This document shows, piece after piece, positions 1 to 10,968 of a stretch of 64,000 nt of DNA. Below the pieces are notes generated by a model that saw only the letters and a program-made list of their open reading frames with translations, was not told where the DNA came from and searched no databases. The number at the start of each line of letters is the position of its first letter. Positions within the stretch are counted from its first letter, which is position 1. This DNA comes from Lytechinus variegatus (taxonomy: Eukaryota; Echinodermata; Echinoidea; Temnopleuroida; Toxopneustidae): the NCBI RefSeq assembly GCF_018143015.1, contig NC_054743.1, positions 28,678,934 through 28,742,933 of the forward strand, in the 5' to 3' direction. The translations under genes were made by a program, and so were the position numbers.

Positions 1-776
1 CTTTCATTTGTGTTCATATAGTATTTGTACAGAGCTAAAATGAAAGGGATTGGGAATTGGCAAAATTCAAAATGAGACGGAGATCGAGAGAGGGAAAGAG
101 TGATGAGAAGTGGGTTGAAAAGAGATGAGAAAGAAATGGAGGGGCACATAATTATGAAGAGATAATTTAGAGGGGGTGGTGAGAGAGCTGATGTTGGAAG
201 TAGGAACAAAAGGGGTGGAAGAGAAATAAGACGAGATTTTTGGAAACCAGGAGACAGATAACAAGTGGGAAAATTAGAAGGAAATATATGAAAAGTTAAG
301 TAGCAAAAGGGGCTAGGGCCACTCCAAGAAAATCATTTTTTTTATTCTCCCATATTGCAATATTCTTATGCGAAAATGGATTTTCATGATACCCTACCAT
401 TAGAAATTCAAAAATTGGGTATAAAAGAAATCTACTTATCTTCATATTTTTTTAAGATATTATTTTCCAGAAAAATTATGCATGGACCTAACCCCTTTTG
501 AAAAAAGTGAATTTTCTTTTTTTAGTTCACTTTTTTTATGGGAATTTCAACTTTTTTATGGTATCATCTTACAGAGCTACTAAAAATCAATTAAGACATA
601 AAAATCAAATTTGATTAAAAATGGACCTAACCCCTTTTAAAACTGAGCTCTTCATATGTAGGAGAAAGGTGGCACAAAAGAACATGAGTGGGAAAATGAT
701 TAAATGGAAAAAAAAACAGAGTAAGAAATGCTGGAGAATAAAGGGGACAGCAAACTTATTGAGCATGATAAACTGG
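1..776. other. intergenic, no gene seen
   Basis: AT-rich sequence with no supported coding region. A short direct repeat (core ATGGACCTAACCCCTTTT) occurs near 482 and again near 620, so part of this stretch is probably duplicated or transposon-derived. Confidence 0.5.
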
Positions 777-908
777 GGCCCGTTTCATCATGAGTTACAA
801 GTACTAGTATGGTAACTACGAATACCAATCATAATCAAGGTTCCCACGGTTATCACAATAATAGCGATGTTTAAATAGCTCAGTGTAATTCATTATGAAA
901 CGGACGCC
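777..908. mobile_element. short MITE with CCGTTTCAT termini
   Basis: The left end reads GGCCCGTTTCATCATGA. The right end, reverse complemented, reads GGCGTCCGTTTCATAATGA. These imperfect terminal inverted repeats bound a 132-bp non-coding unit, which is the size and form of a MITE. Related GTTTCATCA ends occur at 11404 and 18338. No transposase is present; family assignment is not attempted. Confidence 0.6.
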
Positions 909-1436
909 AGAAGAAAGCAGGCACGGGGATCCATGAAGATTTTTATTTTTTTTACTTCTCCAATAATTTGTAACAAGAAATTACTCTTTTAGTAGTGAAA
1001 GTTATTTTTTCAGTATTCATACTCAACCAGTGAAAATGAATACCATCATTGTAATAACCATGATTTGCCCCCACCCCCATCCCACCTTTTTACCTAATCG
1101 CGACTTGATCTACTCTTTTCATCTTCCCTTTTAGAATTAGCTTAGGCCTTTAAGACGCAATACAATACAAACATTGTTTTGTTTTTAAGTGATATCGCTT
1201 GTGATATCGATACTTTATAAAGCGCAACGTATCGTCTCAGATTTGCGCTTGCCTGATTCGCTGAATCCTTCGCGTCACGAGCGCGTAACAAAATGAATAC
1301 ATTAATGAATTTTCCAAGTTGACCTTTGTCATTGCGCTGATGAGCGTATTGTCTAATACACGTACAAAACCACAGTTGACGAGGGAGCATCGTACGAAAT
1401 TAATATTAATGGGGGCTTATTTTAGCTTCTAATGGA

Positions 1437-1622
1437 TTAAACAAAATGGCGGTAGCTTCGGGGGCCTGGCTCTATCCCTTTATTGTTGAACGCCAAACAG
1501 GGTAGCAGCAACTCCCATCTATTAACGTCTTTTGGTCTGACGCGGCCGGGGTTTGAACCCCCGACCTCCCGGTTGTGAGACGGACGCTCTACCAACTGAC
1601 CCAACACACCGGTTACTAACAA
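1437..1622 (-). repeat. tRNA-derived SINE (or tRNA pseudogene)
   Basis: On the minus strand there is a tRNA-like head with a D-arm/A-box-like segment (GGGTCAGTTGGTAGAGC) and a near-perfect B box (GGGGTTCAAACCCC), followed by about 90 bp of unrelated tail. The absence of a clean 3' acceptor stem and the tail indicate a tRNA-derived SINE rather than a working tRNA gene. A Pol III internal promoter is implied by the boxes. Confidence 0.65.
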
Positions 1623-1760
1623 TCAAGAGACGTAACAATCAACAGACCGAACTCGCACTGCATGAGTATGGTTTGCATCGAAAGTCATACAGTTAATTAT
1701 GAAAAAAAATAATTTTTTAGGTATTATATAAACAAAATAATGATTGTTGTTTTAATTCGT

Positions 1761-1890
1761 GCAATTGGACAGAATACTTCATTCGGTGAAAGATGAAAAA
1801 AATGACCCATTCAACGAGGCGTAGCCGAGTTGAATGGATCATTTTTTTTTACCTCATGAATATTTTATTCATTGCAATCATAAACATTTA
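1761..1890. repeat. palindromic repeat, copy A
   Basis: An imperfect inverted repeat: the left arm TTGGACAGAATACTTCAT and the segment with CCATTCAACGAGGC are mirrored by GAGTTGAATGG and ATGAATATTTTATTCATTG. A second copy lies at 2369-2500. Both are followed by similar sequence with the phrase AACTCGCACTGCAT nearby, so this is part of a larger duplicated non-coding element. Confidence 0.55.
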
Positions 1891-2368
1891 TTATTGTATA
1901 AAAGGCTGAATGATCGACATCAAACGACCAATCAAATGTCACGGATCTATCTAGGTGTCATATAAAGTATATGTGTAAGTGATGGAGTTCAGCTGATGTG
2001 TCTGATAACATACTACCCCATAAATAAAGTCTCTTTCATCAAGTTCCTTTTTTTAGCAAATTGCTAGGTCTCCTTATGGCTATATTTATTAATGATAATT
2101 ATATGACAGTTATATGAAACCTTTATAGATCCGTGTGATTTGATTGTTTGTTTGATATCGTTCACTCAGCCCATTTGCAATGACGTCATCAACCGTGCAA
2201 TTTTAGATCCATTCATCGTGCAACTTTGAATCCATACGATTTTTCCCATTGAACGTGCGCATGTTGTAATGACGTAATCCTAGGAAAGAGACCTAACTCG
2301 CACTGCATCAATTCACGAATTCATAAATTTCATATAAAAAAATTACAAGTGTCATACAAGCCAAATAA

Positions 2369-2500
2369 TGAATGGACAGAATACTACCATCGGTGAAAGA
2401 TGAAATATGAGCAATTCAACTCGGCTACGTCTCGTTAAATGGTTCATTTTATATTTCACCTCATGAAGTATTCTGTCCATTGCACTCATAAACTTTCATT
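2369..2500. repeat. palindromic repeat, copy B
   Basis: Second copy of the 1761-1890 palindrome. The outer arms here are clearer: AATGGACAGAATACT on the left and AGTATTCTGTCCATT on the right are exact reverse complements. The inner arms (CAATTCAACTCGGC, GTCTCGTTAAATGG) are degenerate. Confidence 0.6.
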
Positions 2501-2831
2501 TTTTATACATTATATTTGAGAGTGATTTAACTAATTTCCTATTACTGTATATAGAATACTGTGTTATGCCTGGCAGCTACATGAGGTGATTTCATTTTAA
2601 TTTTTTTTGCAATATTGATCTATATCCCGACGTAAGTTTCCAGGCATTGGTCTCGAGACTTAATATTTACAAATACAATTTTGGTTCATTATTTTCATTA
2701 TGGCAGTTTGGCAACCAATGAGGTTGTATAGGCGTTACTTAAGGAGGGGGATTATCATGCCCTTTGTTTTTCTTATAGAAAATTGAAATGAACATTTAAT
2801 TTATAAATACAGTGTTTGTTCTGATTTTCAG

Positions 2832-2939
2832 ATGCCTGATATCTTTGGGGATGGAGTTCAAGCTCTCGCTATCGAAGATTTTGCAGATGATGTTGCTGCA
2901 GATCCTGCTGTTGCAGAGGCCACACAGCAAAAACTGTGA
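2832..2939 (+). pseudogene. possible coding exon fragment ending at a transposon
   Basis: A polypyrimidine tract and TTTTCAG precede ATG CCT GAT, and 35 codons stay open (MPDIFGDGVQALAIEDF..., then an Ala/Asp-rich stretch) before TGA. Codon content is protein-like and unlike the surrounding AT-rich DNA. The stop codon lies at the left boundary of the TIR element that follows, so the original exon may be cut short by that insertion. I do not recognise the protein, and no partner exon was found. Confidence 0.3.
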
Positions 2940-3338
2940 TGTTAACCGGTGTACATAGAGGACTACACCAGTTATTTTTCACCGGTATTAAATTGGTGGT
3001 GTTAGTTTTACACGTATAGGTGTTATTACAACACCTTTGGTTCTTACACTCTAAAAAATGAAGTGCTAATTAAGCTCTTAAATAGCGTGTATAGTGACTG
3101 CACTTCGGAGTGCTGATTTGTCTAGTTCAAATTTGAACTAGACAAATCAGCACTCCGAAGTGCAGTCACTATACACGCTCTTTAAGAGCTAAATTAGCAC
3201 TTCATTTTTTAGAGTGTACACTTATACTCTTTGGTGTTATGTTCAATCTTTAGGGTGTAATTTTAACACCTCAGGGTGTGGTCCTCTATTAACGCCAATT
3301 GGTGTCAGTTTTATTACAACAGTTTTTACAGTGCACTG
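2927..3338. mobile_element. TIR element carrying a nested foldback element
   Basis: Outer arms match: CAAAAACTGTGATGTTAACC near 2928 against the complement of AACAGTTTTTACAGTGCA near 3320. Inside these, ATAGAGGACTACACC and GGTGTGGTCCTCTAT are paired. Its middle is occupied by a separate palindrome (3046-3217). No coding capacity. Confidence 0.55.
3046..3217. mobile_element. near-perfect foldback MITE
   Basis: A 172-bp near-perfect palindrome, ends ACACTCTAAAAAATGAAGTG and its complement, centred at about 3131 on TTCAAATTTGAA. The arms contain AAGAGCTAAATTAGC and GTGTATAGTGACTGCA. A degenerate copy is at 8487-8626, and half copies with the same ACACT(C/G)TAAAAA end occur at 6837 and 41404. 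It would fold into one long hairpin if transcribed. Confidence 0.8.
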
Positions 3339-3429
3339 AAGACGAGGAGGAGGGTGCCATGTAGAATTGAAATGGATTAACGCTTGTGGCATGCATGTAT
3401 GTTCTCAATTCAGTTTGTGGTTATATAGC

Positions 3430-3700
3430 AGTGGCTTCTGGTAAATACTCAATATTTAATAACACTCAATTTTTATAACGCACTTTACCATATGGCCCAA
3501 AGCGCTCACAATTTCAGTTTACATATTTATATAAACAAAAATCAGAATGACATATTAAATGAGGCAGTTGCCTAGAACTGAAGAGTTTTCAGGGACTTCA
3601 TAAAGGACTCGATTGTTGGGGATCGTCTTATTGTGATAGGAAGTTTGTTCCATTCCATTTAGGATGCAACGGTGAATGTTCTATCTCCGGTCTGTTTTAT
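3430..3700 (-). pseudogene. CR1/L2-like LINE, 3' fragment
   Basis: Read on the minus strand, about 30 codons give WNKLPITIRRSPTIESFMKS followed by LKTLQF and a stop. This is the characteristic C-terminal end of CR1/L2-type LINE reverse transcriptases. After the stop comes a 3' tail with GAGCGCTTTGGG...GGTAAAGTGCG, a typical hairpin tail of this class. A stop codon sits just upstream in the same frame, so this is a dead 5'-truncated copy. Confidence 0.6.
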
Positions 3701-4681
3701 TTTAGTTGGATATGTTAATGTAAGTGGGTCTTCAGAGGATCTAGTTCTTCTACCTGGGACATAAATTTCTAAACAATGAGACAAGTATTTTGACATAGGT
3801 TATAGAGTGATGTGTATACACAAAGAAGTAAATTGAAAATAATCCGTTGTCTAATAATTTATAATAGGGTTTCAGGTCCTTCATTCATTCATTCATTCGA
3901 AGATGTCTTAGTTCGCGAGACATAATTTTTAAACTCGAGGGAAAACTAACGCCATATAATCCCCTAAATCCTACCTGTATTTCTTTGGAAAGCTCACAAT
4001 CTCTTTTCTTAGACAATTTATATTAGAGAGTACTGGGGTAGACATCTTCGCCGAATTCTTCACGAATGAACTACTCAGCTCATCCAAGAAATTGGACGAA
4101 ACGTAGCGATCCGTGGTCGTGGACCTGAAATTACGCTGGATCAAACGTGAAGGGTATCTACGGAAACGATTCTGGGGCCGAACTTAAGTGAAACGAGCAT
4201 AAGCATACCCGTTCCAAGCTGGCCTCTTCATTTCTCCCCTGCGAACTTATCCGGCATGCATTCCTCACTTCCCCGGCGAAGAAAAAAATACATCCTATCG
4301 CACTGACATTGCTTCTTACCGATTACAAAAAGGTGTAAAAATGTATAACTACATATTCTAGTAATATTAAAAGCAAAACAAAAAAAAATCAGATCATTAG
4401 AGTATCACAAAGGGAGCCCCCTGTCTGCACCAGAATAACAGGACTATGTCTGGACGGTGTCGTAAGAAGGGACAGGGTCTGGGTAACCTGTAAGATACAT
4501 TTTTTATGATAGTAACTATAATGATAAAAATTAGAAGAAAACACGATAACGAAATTAAAATGTGAGAGTAGATATTGAGGAAAAGAACAGGAAAAAATGA
4601 GAAATAATAAATGAAACGAAAATAGTAACGAGTTGGCAAGCATTGTCAAACATGACTGGTTGCCATTTATACACTCTTGTA
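3701..4681. other. intergenic, no gene seen
   Basis: No supported gene. Contains a short ATTC tandem tract near 3885. Overlapping minus-strand frames at 4389-4649 are AT-rich and not gene-like. Confidence 0.4.
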
Positions 4682-5073
4682 GGCTTTTTACACAGGATTT
4701 TCTTAACCCCGGACTATCGCTAACCCCGTACTATCCTTAACCCCGTACATGAATATTCATTATACTTACATCTGATTGGACAACAGGGCCGGCTCTGTTG
4801 CGGGGCATGAATGGGAGCGCTTAGCCCACTTTCGTTTTACACATGCGATCTTAACCCCGTACTATTGCTCTTAGCACCGCAATTGGTAGGATAACCCTGC
4901 TTTTTTGCAGGGCCAAATAATCCCGTACTATAGGTGGGGTTAGCCCACTTTGCAAAAACGCTGTGTAAAACGAAAGTGGGCTAAGCTTAACCCCGTACTA
5001 TAGGTGGGGCTAAATTGCCATTTAGCCCCACCAATAGTACGGGGTTAAGGAAATTTTAGCCTGTCTAAAAAGG
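4682..5073. mobile_element. MITE built of TTAACCCCGTACTAT motifs
   Basis: The left end GGCTTTTTACACAGGATTTT and the reverse complement of the right end, CCTTTTTAGACAGGCTAAAA, are matching TIRs, each followed by CTTAACCCCGKACTAT. Inside, the motif TTAACCCCGTACTAT recurs several times in both orientations, as does CGTTTTACACA. Non-coding, about 390 bp. Confidence 0.7.
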
Positions 5074-5552
5074 GTTTTTCTGATGAAATGGTAGGGCCAC
5101 ATACAAGGCAGTCGTATAGCCGGATCATTTGCTTCTCATCCTTGTCGGCCTTACAATCAGGAAGATTTGAAGGTCATTTTTTTCAGAGTGATTCATCAAG
5201 CTACAATTGATTTCAATTGGCATAGCCAAAACCTAAAGAATAAAGCGAGTTGTATTCTTAAACATCAATTATTCACTCTGGTAACTAATAGTATTATGCT
5301 GTAGAAGGCTAGAATGATTCTCAGCGTTCTCTACGCCAAACTCAAGAATGTACATCTTTTCGTATACAAATTATCCTATACGTCACATTCAAATTACCCA
5401 ACGTCATCACGACAGCTACACTTGCCTGACTTGGCATTCCTACGTTGCCGTCTAAACAAAATTCACCAGCTATACTGCGTAACGCTGGAAAATAAATTTA
5501 TTGAGTTTTAAGAAAGGCTTTAAGCTAACGTTCTCCACTGAATAGTTCTTGT

Positions 5553-5626
5553 TTTGTGTGTGTGTGTGTGTGAGAAGTGCACTCGTCCCTGCTGGATATT
5601 CTCCTTTCTCTCTCTCTCTCTCTCTG
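5553..5626. repeat. GT and CT microsatellites
   Basis: A (GT)n run near 5555 and a (TC)n run near 5607. The (CT)n run is also present at the same place in the duplicated flank of gene 2 (about 22256-22279), which shows it predates the duplication. Confidence 0.8.
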
Positions 5627-6201
5627 AAGATGTTTTCGATGTTTTTAATTGGGATGAACACCCCAACAAATAGATATTACAGAATAGGGTCTACGTTTCG
5701 ATCCATTTCTACCTCTTGTATTTGACATCAAAGTCTCCACCACAGAAACATAATTGGGAAATTTAAATGGCTTGTTAATGAGTATAAGAAAGATAGTCCT
5801 AAGGCAACTGCACTCTTCAAACCGCCAATATGGCTATTGCGATGGGTATCTTAAGTGAATGTACTTATTGGCTAGGTCCGTCGACCATACTATCAATAAT
5901 TCCAACATGTTGGAGACATACATGTATGGTAAAGGGAGTTACTATTTTGCTAGTAAAAGGTTCAGTAAAGATGGCAAGCATGGTAATTTCATCTGCCCAT
6001 TCCCCATCCTTCTCCATTTCTCACACACGCACAAACGTGCCTTGCAGAAGAAACTTTATTATAAGTAGAGAAATGCACTTGTCCATGCGGCAAAAGACCG
6101 GTATCCTACGAGTTTTCAAAAGTTGTTCCAGCAAGACCATCTGTTCTTAGGCATATTCGAACAATCGTCGTAACAAGCAGCAAAATCAAACTCTTAAAAG
6201 A
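5556..6201 (+). promoter_or_regulatory. duplicated 5' flank of lectin-like gene 1
   Basis: This block aligns by eye along its length with 22200-22834 upstream of gene 2. Shared landmarks include a CT tract then GAAGATGTT, ATTGGGAAATTT, GAATGTACTTATTGGC, CAACATGTTGGAGACATAC and the CACACACGCACA stretch. The paralogous genes were therefore copied with their promoter region. The most conserved segments are the best candidates for shared cis-regulatory elements. Confidence 0.6.
6057..6065 (+). promoter_or_regulatory. TATA-like element of gene 1
   Basis: TATTATAAG lies about 137 bp upstream of the gene 1 ATG, at the position where gene 2 has a better TATATAA (22714-22720). Both are followed by GAGAAATGCACTTG- or GAAGATACATGCACTTG-like sequence. 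Conserved placement in both paralogues supports a core promoter; start sites are inferred. Confidence 0.4.
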
Positions 6202-6259
6202 ATGTCCAACGTTTTCATCCTGATGGGCCTATTCCTTGCTGCTGTGCTGGGATTTTCAG
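6202..6259 (+). CDS. gene 1 exon 1 (signal peptide)
   Basis: Starts at ATG and encodes 19 residues plus one nucleotide, ending TTTTCAG at a GTAAAC donor. The peptide is a short N-region, a hydrophobic core (FILMGLFLAAVLG) and a small-residue end, matching a secretory signal. The gene 2 equivalent is MHYVLILMGLYVAVALGYS. Confidence 0.82.
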
Positions 6260-7692
6260 GTAAACCATTTTTTCTTTACCATATTTACAGGCACATGCTA
6301 TCTGAATATTTGGAGATAATGATAAGCGCGATGACAATGATCATCAAGACGATGATTACGATAGGAATAATAACGCTATCAATCAGAAAACCTTAAGGGA
6401 TCAATATATTAAGAGTCACTCATCAATCTACAATTGATTCACTTGACAGGGACAGAATCTGAGCATAGTAGGTTCTGCAGCTGTTTTTTTTTTCATTCTT
6501 CGTGCAATGCTCCCCATGGTGTAGGGAAAAATTCAGAATTGTGTATGGGCAAGCCAAAATATGACGACCGGGATAGTAATATTCAAAACTTTTTTAGACG
6601 CCATTCCGATGTACAGCCAGTCCCTAAAATATATATTAGTGGCACTCTATATGGATATTTTAATTACTTTTTGTCTTTATATTGTTGATATCTTTTCATC
6701 AACAAACTATAATTCATCTTATACAATTGGGTTGAATTCATTGTAACGTGAACAAATAATGACAAAGTTATTTTTATCATTATTGTTATTATTATTATTA
6801 TCATTATCATCATGATCACTATCATTATTATTATTACACTGTAAAAAAAAAAGAAGTGCTAATTTAGGACTTGCAGTGTTTTTAGAAAGTACTTCACTCA
6901 TAGATCATTATTACTTCCATTTTAGTGCTCACTTATGTGAAAATCAATTAGTTTCCCCGTTCATAGTGTACAAGGATGTATGGTGGCCATTTTGAATATC
7001 AAGAAAATAAATACTTTGTCAAAAATCTTTTTTTTTTCAGGGCGTATTTCACTCCGCCAGCACAATTGCATGTACTTTATAGCCAATGTGTAGACAATTT
7101 TATGATTTTCATGGGTTATTTTGATATTTTTCCCGGCCATATTGGATTTTGCCAATTTGCAGAAAATGTTCAAGGTTACATGAGTGCCATCATTCAGATT
7201 CGGAATCAGCATCCTCGAATTGACAAGAAAGTACCATATAAAAATAACATTGTATATCTAAAAAACAAAATTCGACCCTTCTATCCTGGACTAATTTTAA
7301 TTTCATATGAAAACAAATGCTAAATTAATACTTCATTCTTAGCCTGCATTTATGCGACCTCAAGCTAGAATCATAAGGTGTAGAAACGTCGTTCTGATGT
7401 ATTAACCGCTATATAAAAAAGGATTATTCTTATTATCGTTATTGCTACTACTACTACTACAATAGGCAGATCATTTAACATAACTTCTCTTGATCAACAA
7501 TCGAATAAACTGTCGAAATGTCAGCTGGTTATTAGGGCAGGAGTAAAGATGATTATGGTTGTGGTAATAGTAGCCATGTTAGTTACGGTAGTGATAATGA
7601 TGAATAATTTATGATGATGATGATGATGAATGCGATGATGATGATGGTGACGGTGACGATGATGAATGTGATGATGATAATGATGAAGAATG

Positions 7693-7726
<34 letters not shown>

Positions 7727-10700
7727 AATGGTGATGATGATGATGATAATGATGGTGAAATGGATGATGATGATGATGATGATAATGATGATAATGATGA
7801 ATGTAATGATGATGATTATGATGATGATAATAATGATGATGAATGCGATGATGATTATGATGATGATGAATGTAATAGTGAGGATGATGATGTTGATGGT
7901 GGTTGTGGTGATGATGATAATGTGCTAATGGTATTATTGCAATATTCCACGAAGAAATTGATCATCTGGTATTTAATTTATATATCCTAATTGATAAGTG
8001 ATTAAGATTCTAGAAGTTATGTTCACAACAACGTTGTTAGAATAGGTGCCATATCATTATGAGCAGAATGTAAAGATGATTTGAAACCATAAACGCTAAA
8101 AAGGAATCAAAATGTAGAAAGAATACCATATAACTTGTCTTTTCAGACACCAAGGGAATGCTTTCAGGATTTGGAGAACTTTGTATCTCTGCCCCAAAAC
8201 ATTAAGAAAGGTTATTTTACAAAAAGCGCAACATTAAATGCGATTTTCTATTTTCGACGATTTGCTTGAATTATGAATCATTCAATAAAATTCTTTCAAT
8301 GATTTGGTGATTGCAATTGCCTATACAACTCCATGTATCATTTTTTTTATTAAGCCTTAGTTTTCTTAAACGTCTAGTCAATCAAAGCAGAGATTCTACT
8401 GGTATGAAGAAATGATCTGTTATGAGTATAAATAAAATATTTTTAGTAGAAAAAAGACAAATATCAATTATACAGTACACGCAAAAAAAAAACCAAAGAG
8501 ATACGGAGAGCTAATTTAGCTCTTAAAGAGCGTGTATAGTGACTGCATCTCGAAGTGCTGTTTTTTCCAGTTCAAATTTGAACAAGTCTTTTAAGAGCTA
8601 AATTAGCTCATCGTTTTTTTATAGTGTAATTAACATCTACAGTGCGTATAAAAAAAACTGGACAGTTTTGAAAAGTCTATAAAAAATTTGCTTCATATTA
8701 TGATATCTATATTTTTATGTTAATCATGTAAATAGATGCTCTGAAATCTTATCTTTGAAAAACGATTAAAAAATAGATTTTGTTCATGCTTAAGCAAACA
8801 CGGGACGTTTTTGTTAGGGGTTCAAAAAGAGTCTTGGGCCAAAATGGCAGGAAATGAAAAATTTGGTGATCAGATTTTTTCTAATCAGGAGACTTCCTGT
8901 TAACCTTTTTATTTTCTTTGCCATGATTTTAGAATTATCCTGTCGAATTTCATTTTCAAATCTATTAATTCACTTGAATCATTTTTTTTTTCATCAGAAT
9001 TCTTTTACTTTCGAATTTTCCTTCATAAATTAGAAAAGAACACTTTTTGTCAACCCAAGCAGAAGATTTGCATTATTAATTGAGAGAATTTGTAATTATT
9101 CCGATCGTATTTTAGTATGTTAACGAATTATGTTATGGTACCGTTAAGAAACATGGATCCTATTTTCAAGTGGTTATTGATTCCTTCACCTAGTTTAATT
9201 ATGTGCTTGACCGGACAAACAGGAGAGGATTCACGTCTTTCAATGGCATGGTGTATTGAGTCAATTTTGATTGAGCAAAATGTATTAAAAAGTTGTGAGC
9301 GAGCAAAGAGAGCCAGCAAAAATTTCCCCCTTTTTTAATAGAATATCAAATTTTGTGATAGATTTTGACATATTTGACAATTTGATATTTGATTTGAGAT
9401 TTTGACAGGAAATAAATCATATTTCACTTTCTATATCTCCTTTTATTTCCTTTCCATTTTTTATGTGGGGATCACCCCGAGCCCCCGCTCATCTGTATGC
9501 CACTCCTCAAAGGCACCATTACCTTTGTAGCACACAATGAAAGGATTTGATAAAAAAAAATACACGCTCTCCCATACTTCGGTTAATTTTTTTTTTTTTT
9601 TGCTTAAAGAAGGAATATTCAAAGCTAAAAGAGAACATATCAAAAAGAAACAACAGAACAATTCAGGCAAATAAACAGATTTGAAAATGAATGTTGACCG
9701 CATAATTTGAAAATTATGACAAAGATAATGAATAGGTTAAGAGAAAGTCTGCGGATTAGCAAGAAGTCCGTTTATCATATTAATCATTTTATGCCACTTT
9801 TGCGCAAGGTCTTCTTTTTAAGCCCAGACAAAAACATTCCTTTTTCGCTCAAGCATAAACGAAACTTAACTTTTTAATGGCATTGAAAGATAAGAGTTCA
9901 GAGCACCTATTAACACTAAAATACAGACATCGTAATTTGAAAAAAATATATAGAATTTTCAAATCTGTCCCGGTGTTTTATACGCACTGTATGATCTATA
10001 AAACGCACTGTAGTTATTGATGGGAGATGGTGGACTTTGCTCATTTCGGTCGATTAAATCATGATTTCTCTTTCGAAAACTCACATGTTTTTTACTTTAT
10101 TTTTAAGACGGAATATGTCCTCCTGGATGGGAGCGCCTAGGACCAGGTTGTTACAAGTTTCCGCCGTCTCTTCTAAACAACTATCCCTCTGCACTTACCA
10201 CCTGTAATTCGATCGGAGGCCATTTATTCGTTCCGAAGAGCTGCGACGAGATAGACGTTGCCCGTTCTTCTTACGTGAAACAACGACGAGAGGCCGTGTC
10301 CATGACGTCCGATTCCGTAGTTGATATATGGGTTGGGTGCGAATACGAGAGAGAGAATAAAACATTCGTCTGCATACATGGCATAGATGGCACACAGCTG
10401 GACACGGGTTAGTATCAACAACGGTAAATTGCCAATTCGTCTACTGCCAACTCGTCCACTGACCTCATGGTCTTCTTTAATCTAGCCAAAGGTAATTCCG
10501 TCCATCAACGATTCTATTAACCATGTGGTCCAATCATCACTTCTCCTAATCACCATATCGTTTCTGACCATTTCGTCTAATAACCAGTTTGTATAACACC
10601 ATCTCCTTTACATTTATTTTGCACAAATAACACTTTAGCCCATTAGACCATATGGTATATGGACTAAATTGATATAGGACCAACTGGTTATTAGACGGAA

Positions 10701-10904
10701 TGGCATTAGAGTCAATCATGTAGACCATGTAGCAGACTGCCATGTAGTGAGTAGAAGAACTGATGGTAGACGAAATAATAGTAGACGATTTAGCTATTGG
10801 ACGAATTGGAAATAATCGTCAACAACAATGTTGAGGACCAAGAAAACTTGCATAGGGAGTTTTCGCTCAGCACTGTACGGGTATTTTAAGAATAGAGAAA
10901 ATAA

Positions 10905-10968
<64 letters not shown>

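Larger units (their letters stand above)
6260..10107 (+). other. gene 1 intron 1
   Basis: Phase-1 intron of about 3.8 kb from GTAAAC to TTTTTAAG. The first 130 bp still resemble gene 2 intron 1 (GCGATGACAATGAT...GATCATCAA). It contains ATT, CTA and TGA microsatellites and two copies of the ACACT-TAAAAA foldback family. No additional exon was recognised. Confidence 0.65.

Noticed and set aside
1437-1622. Functional tRNA gene
   Set aside because: A- and B-box-like segments are present, but the acceptor stem does not close and a long unrelated tail follows, as in a SINE.
7611-7990. Met-rich and Asp-rich ORFs
   Set aside because: Translations of the TGA microsatellite.
10195-10421. Minus-strand ORFs of 65-66 codons
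   Set aside because: Antisense shadows of gene 1 exon 2.
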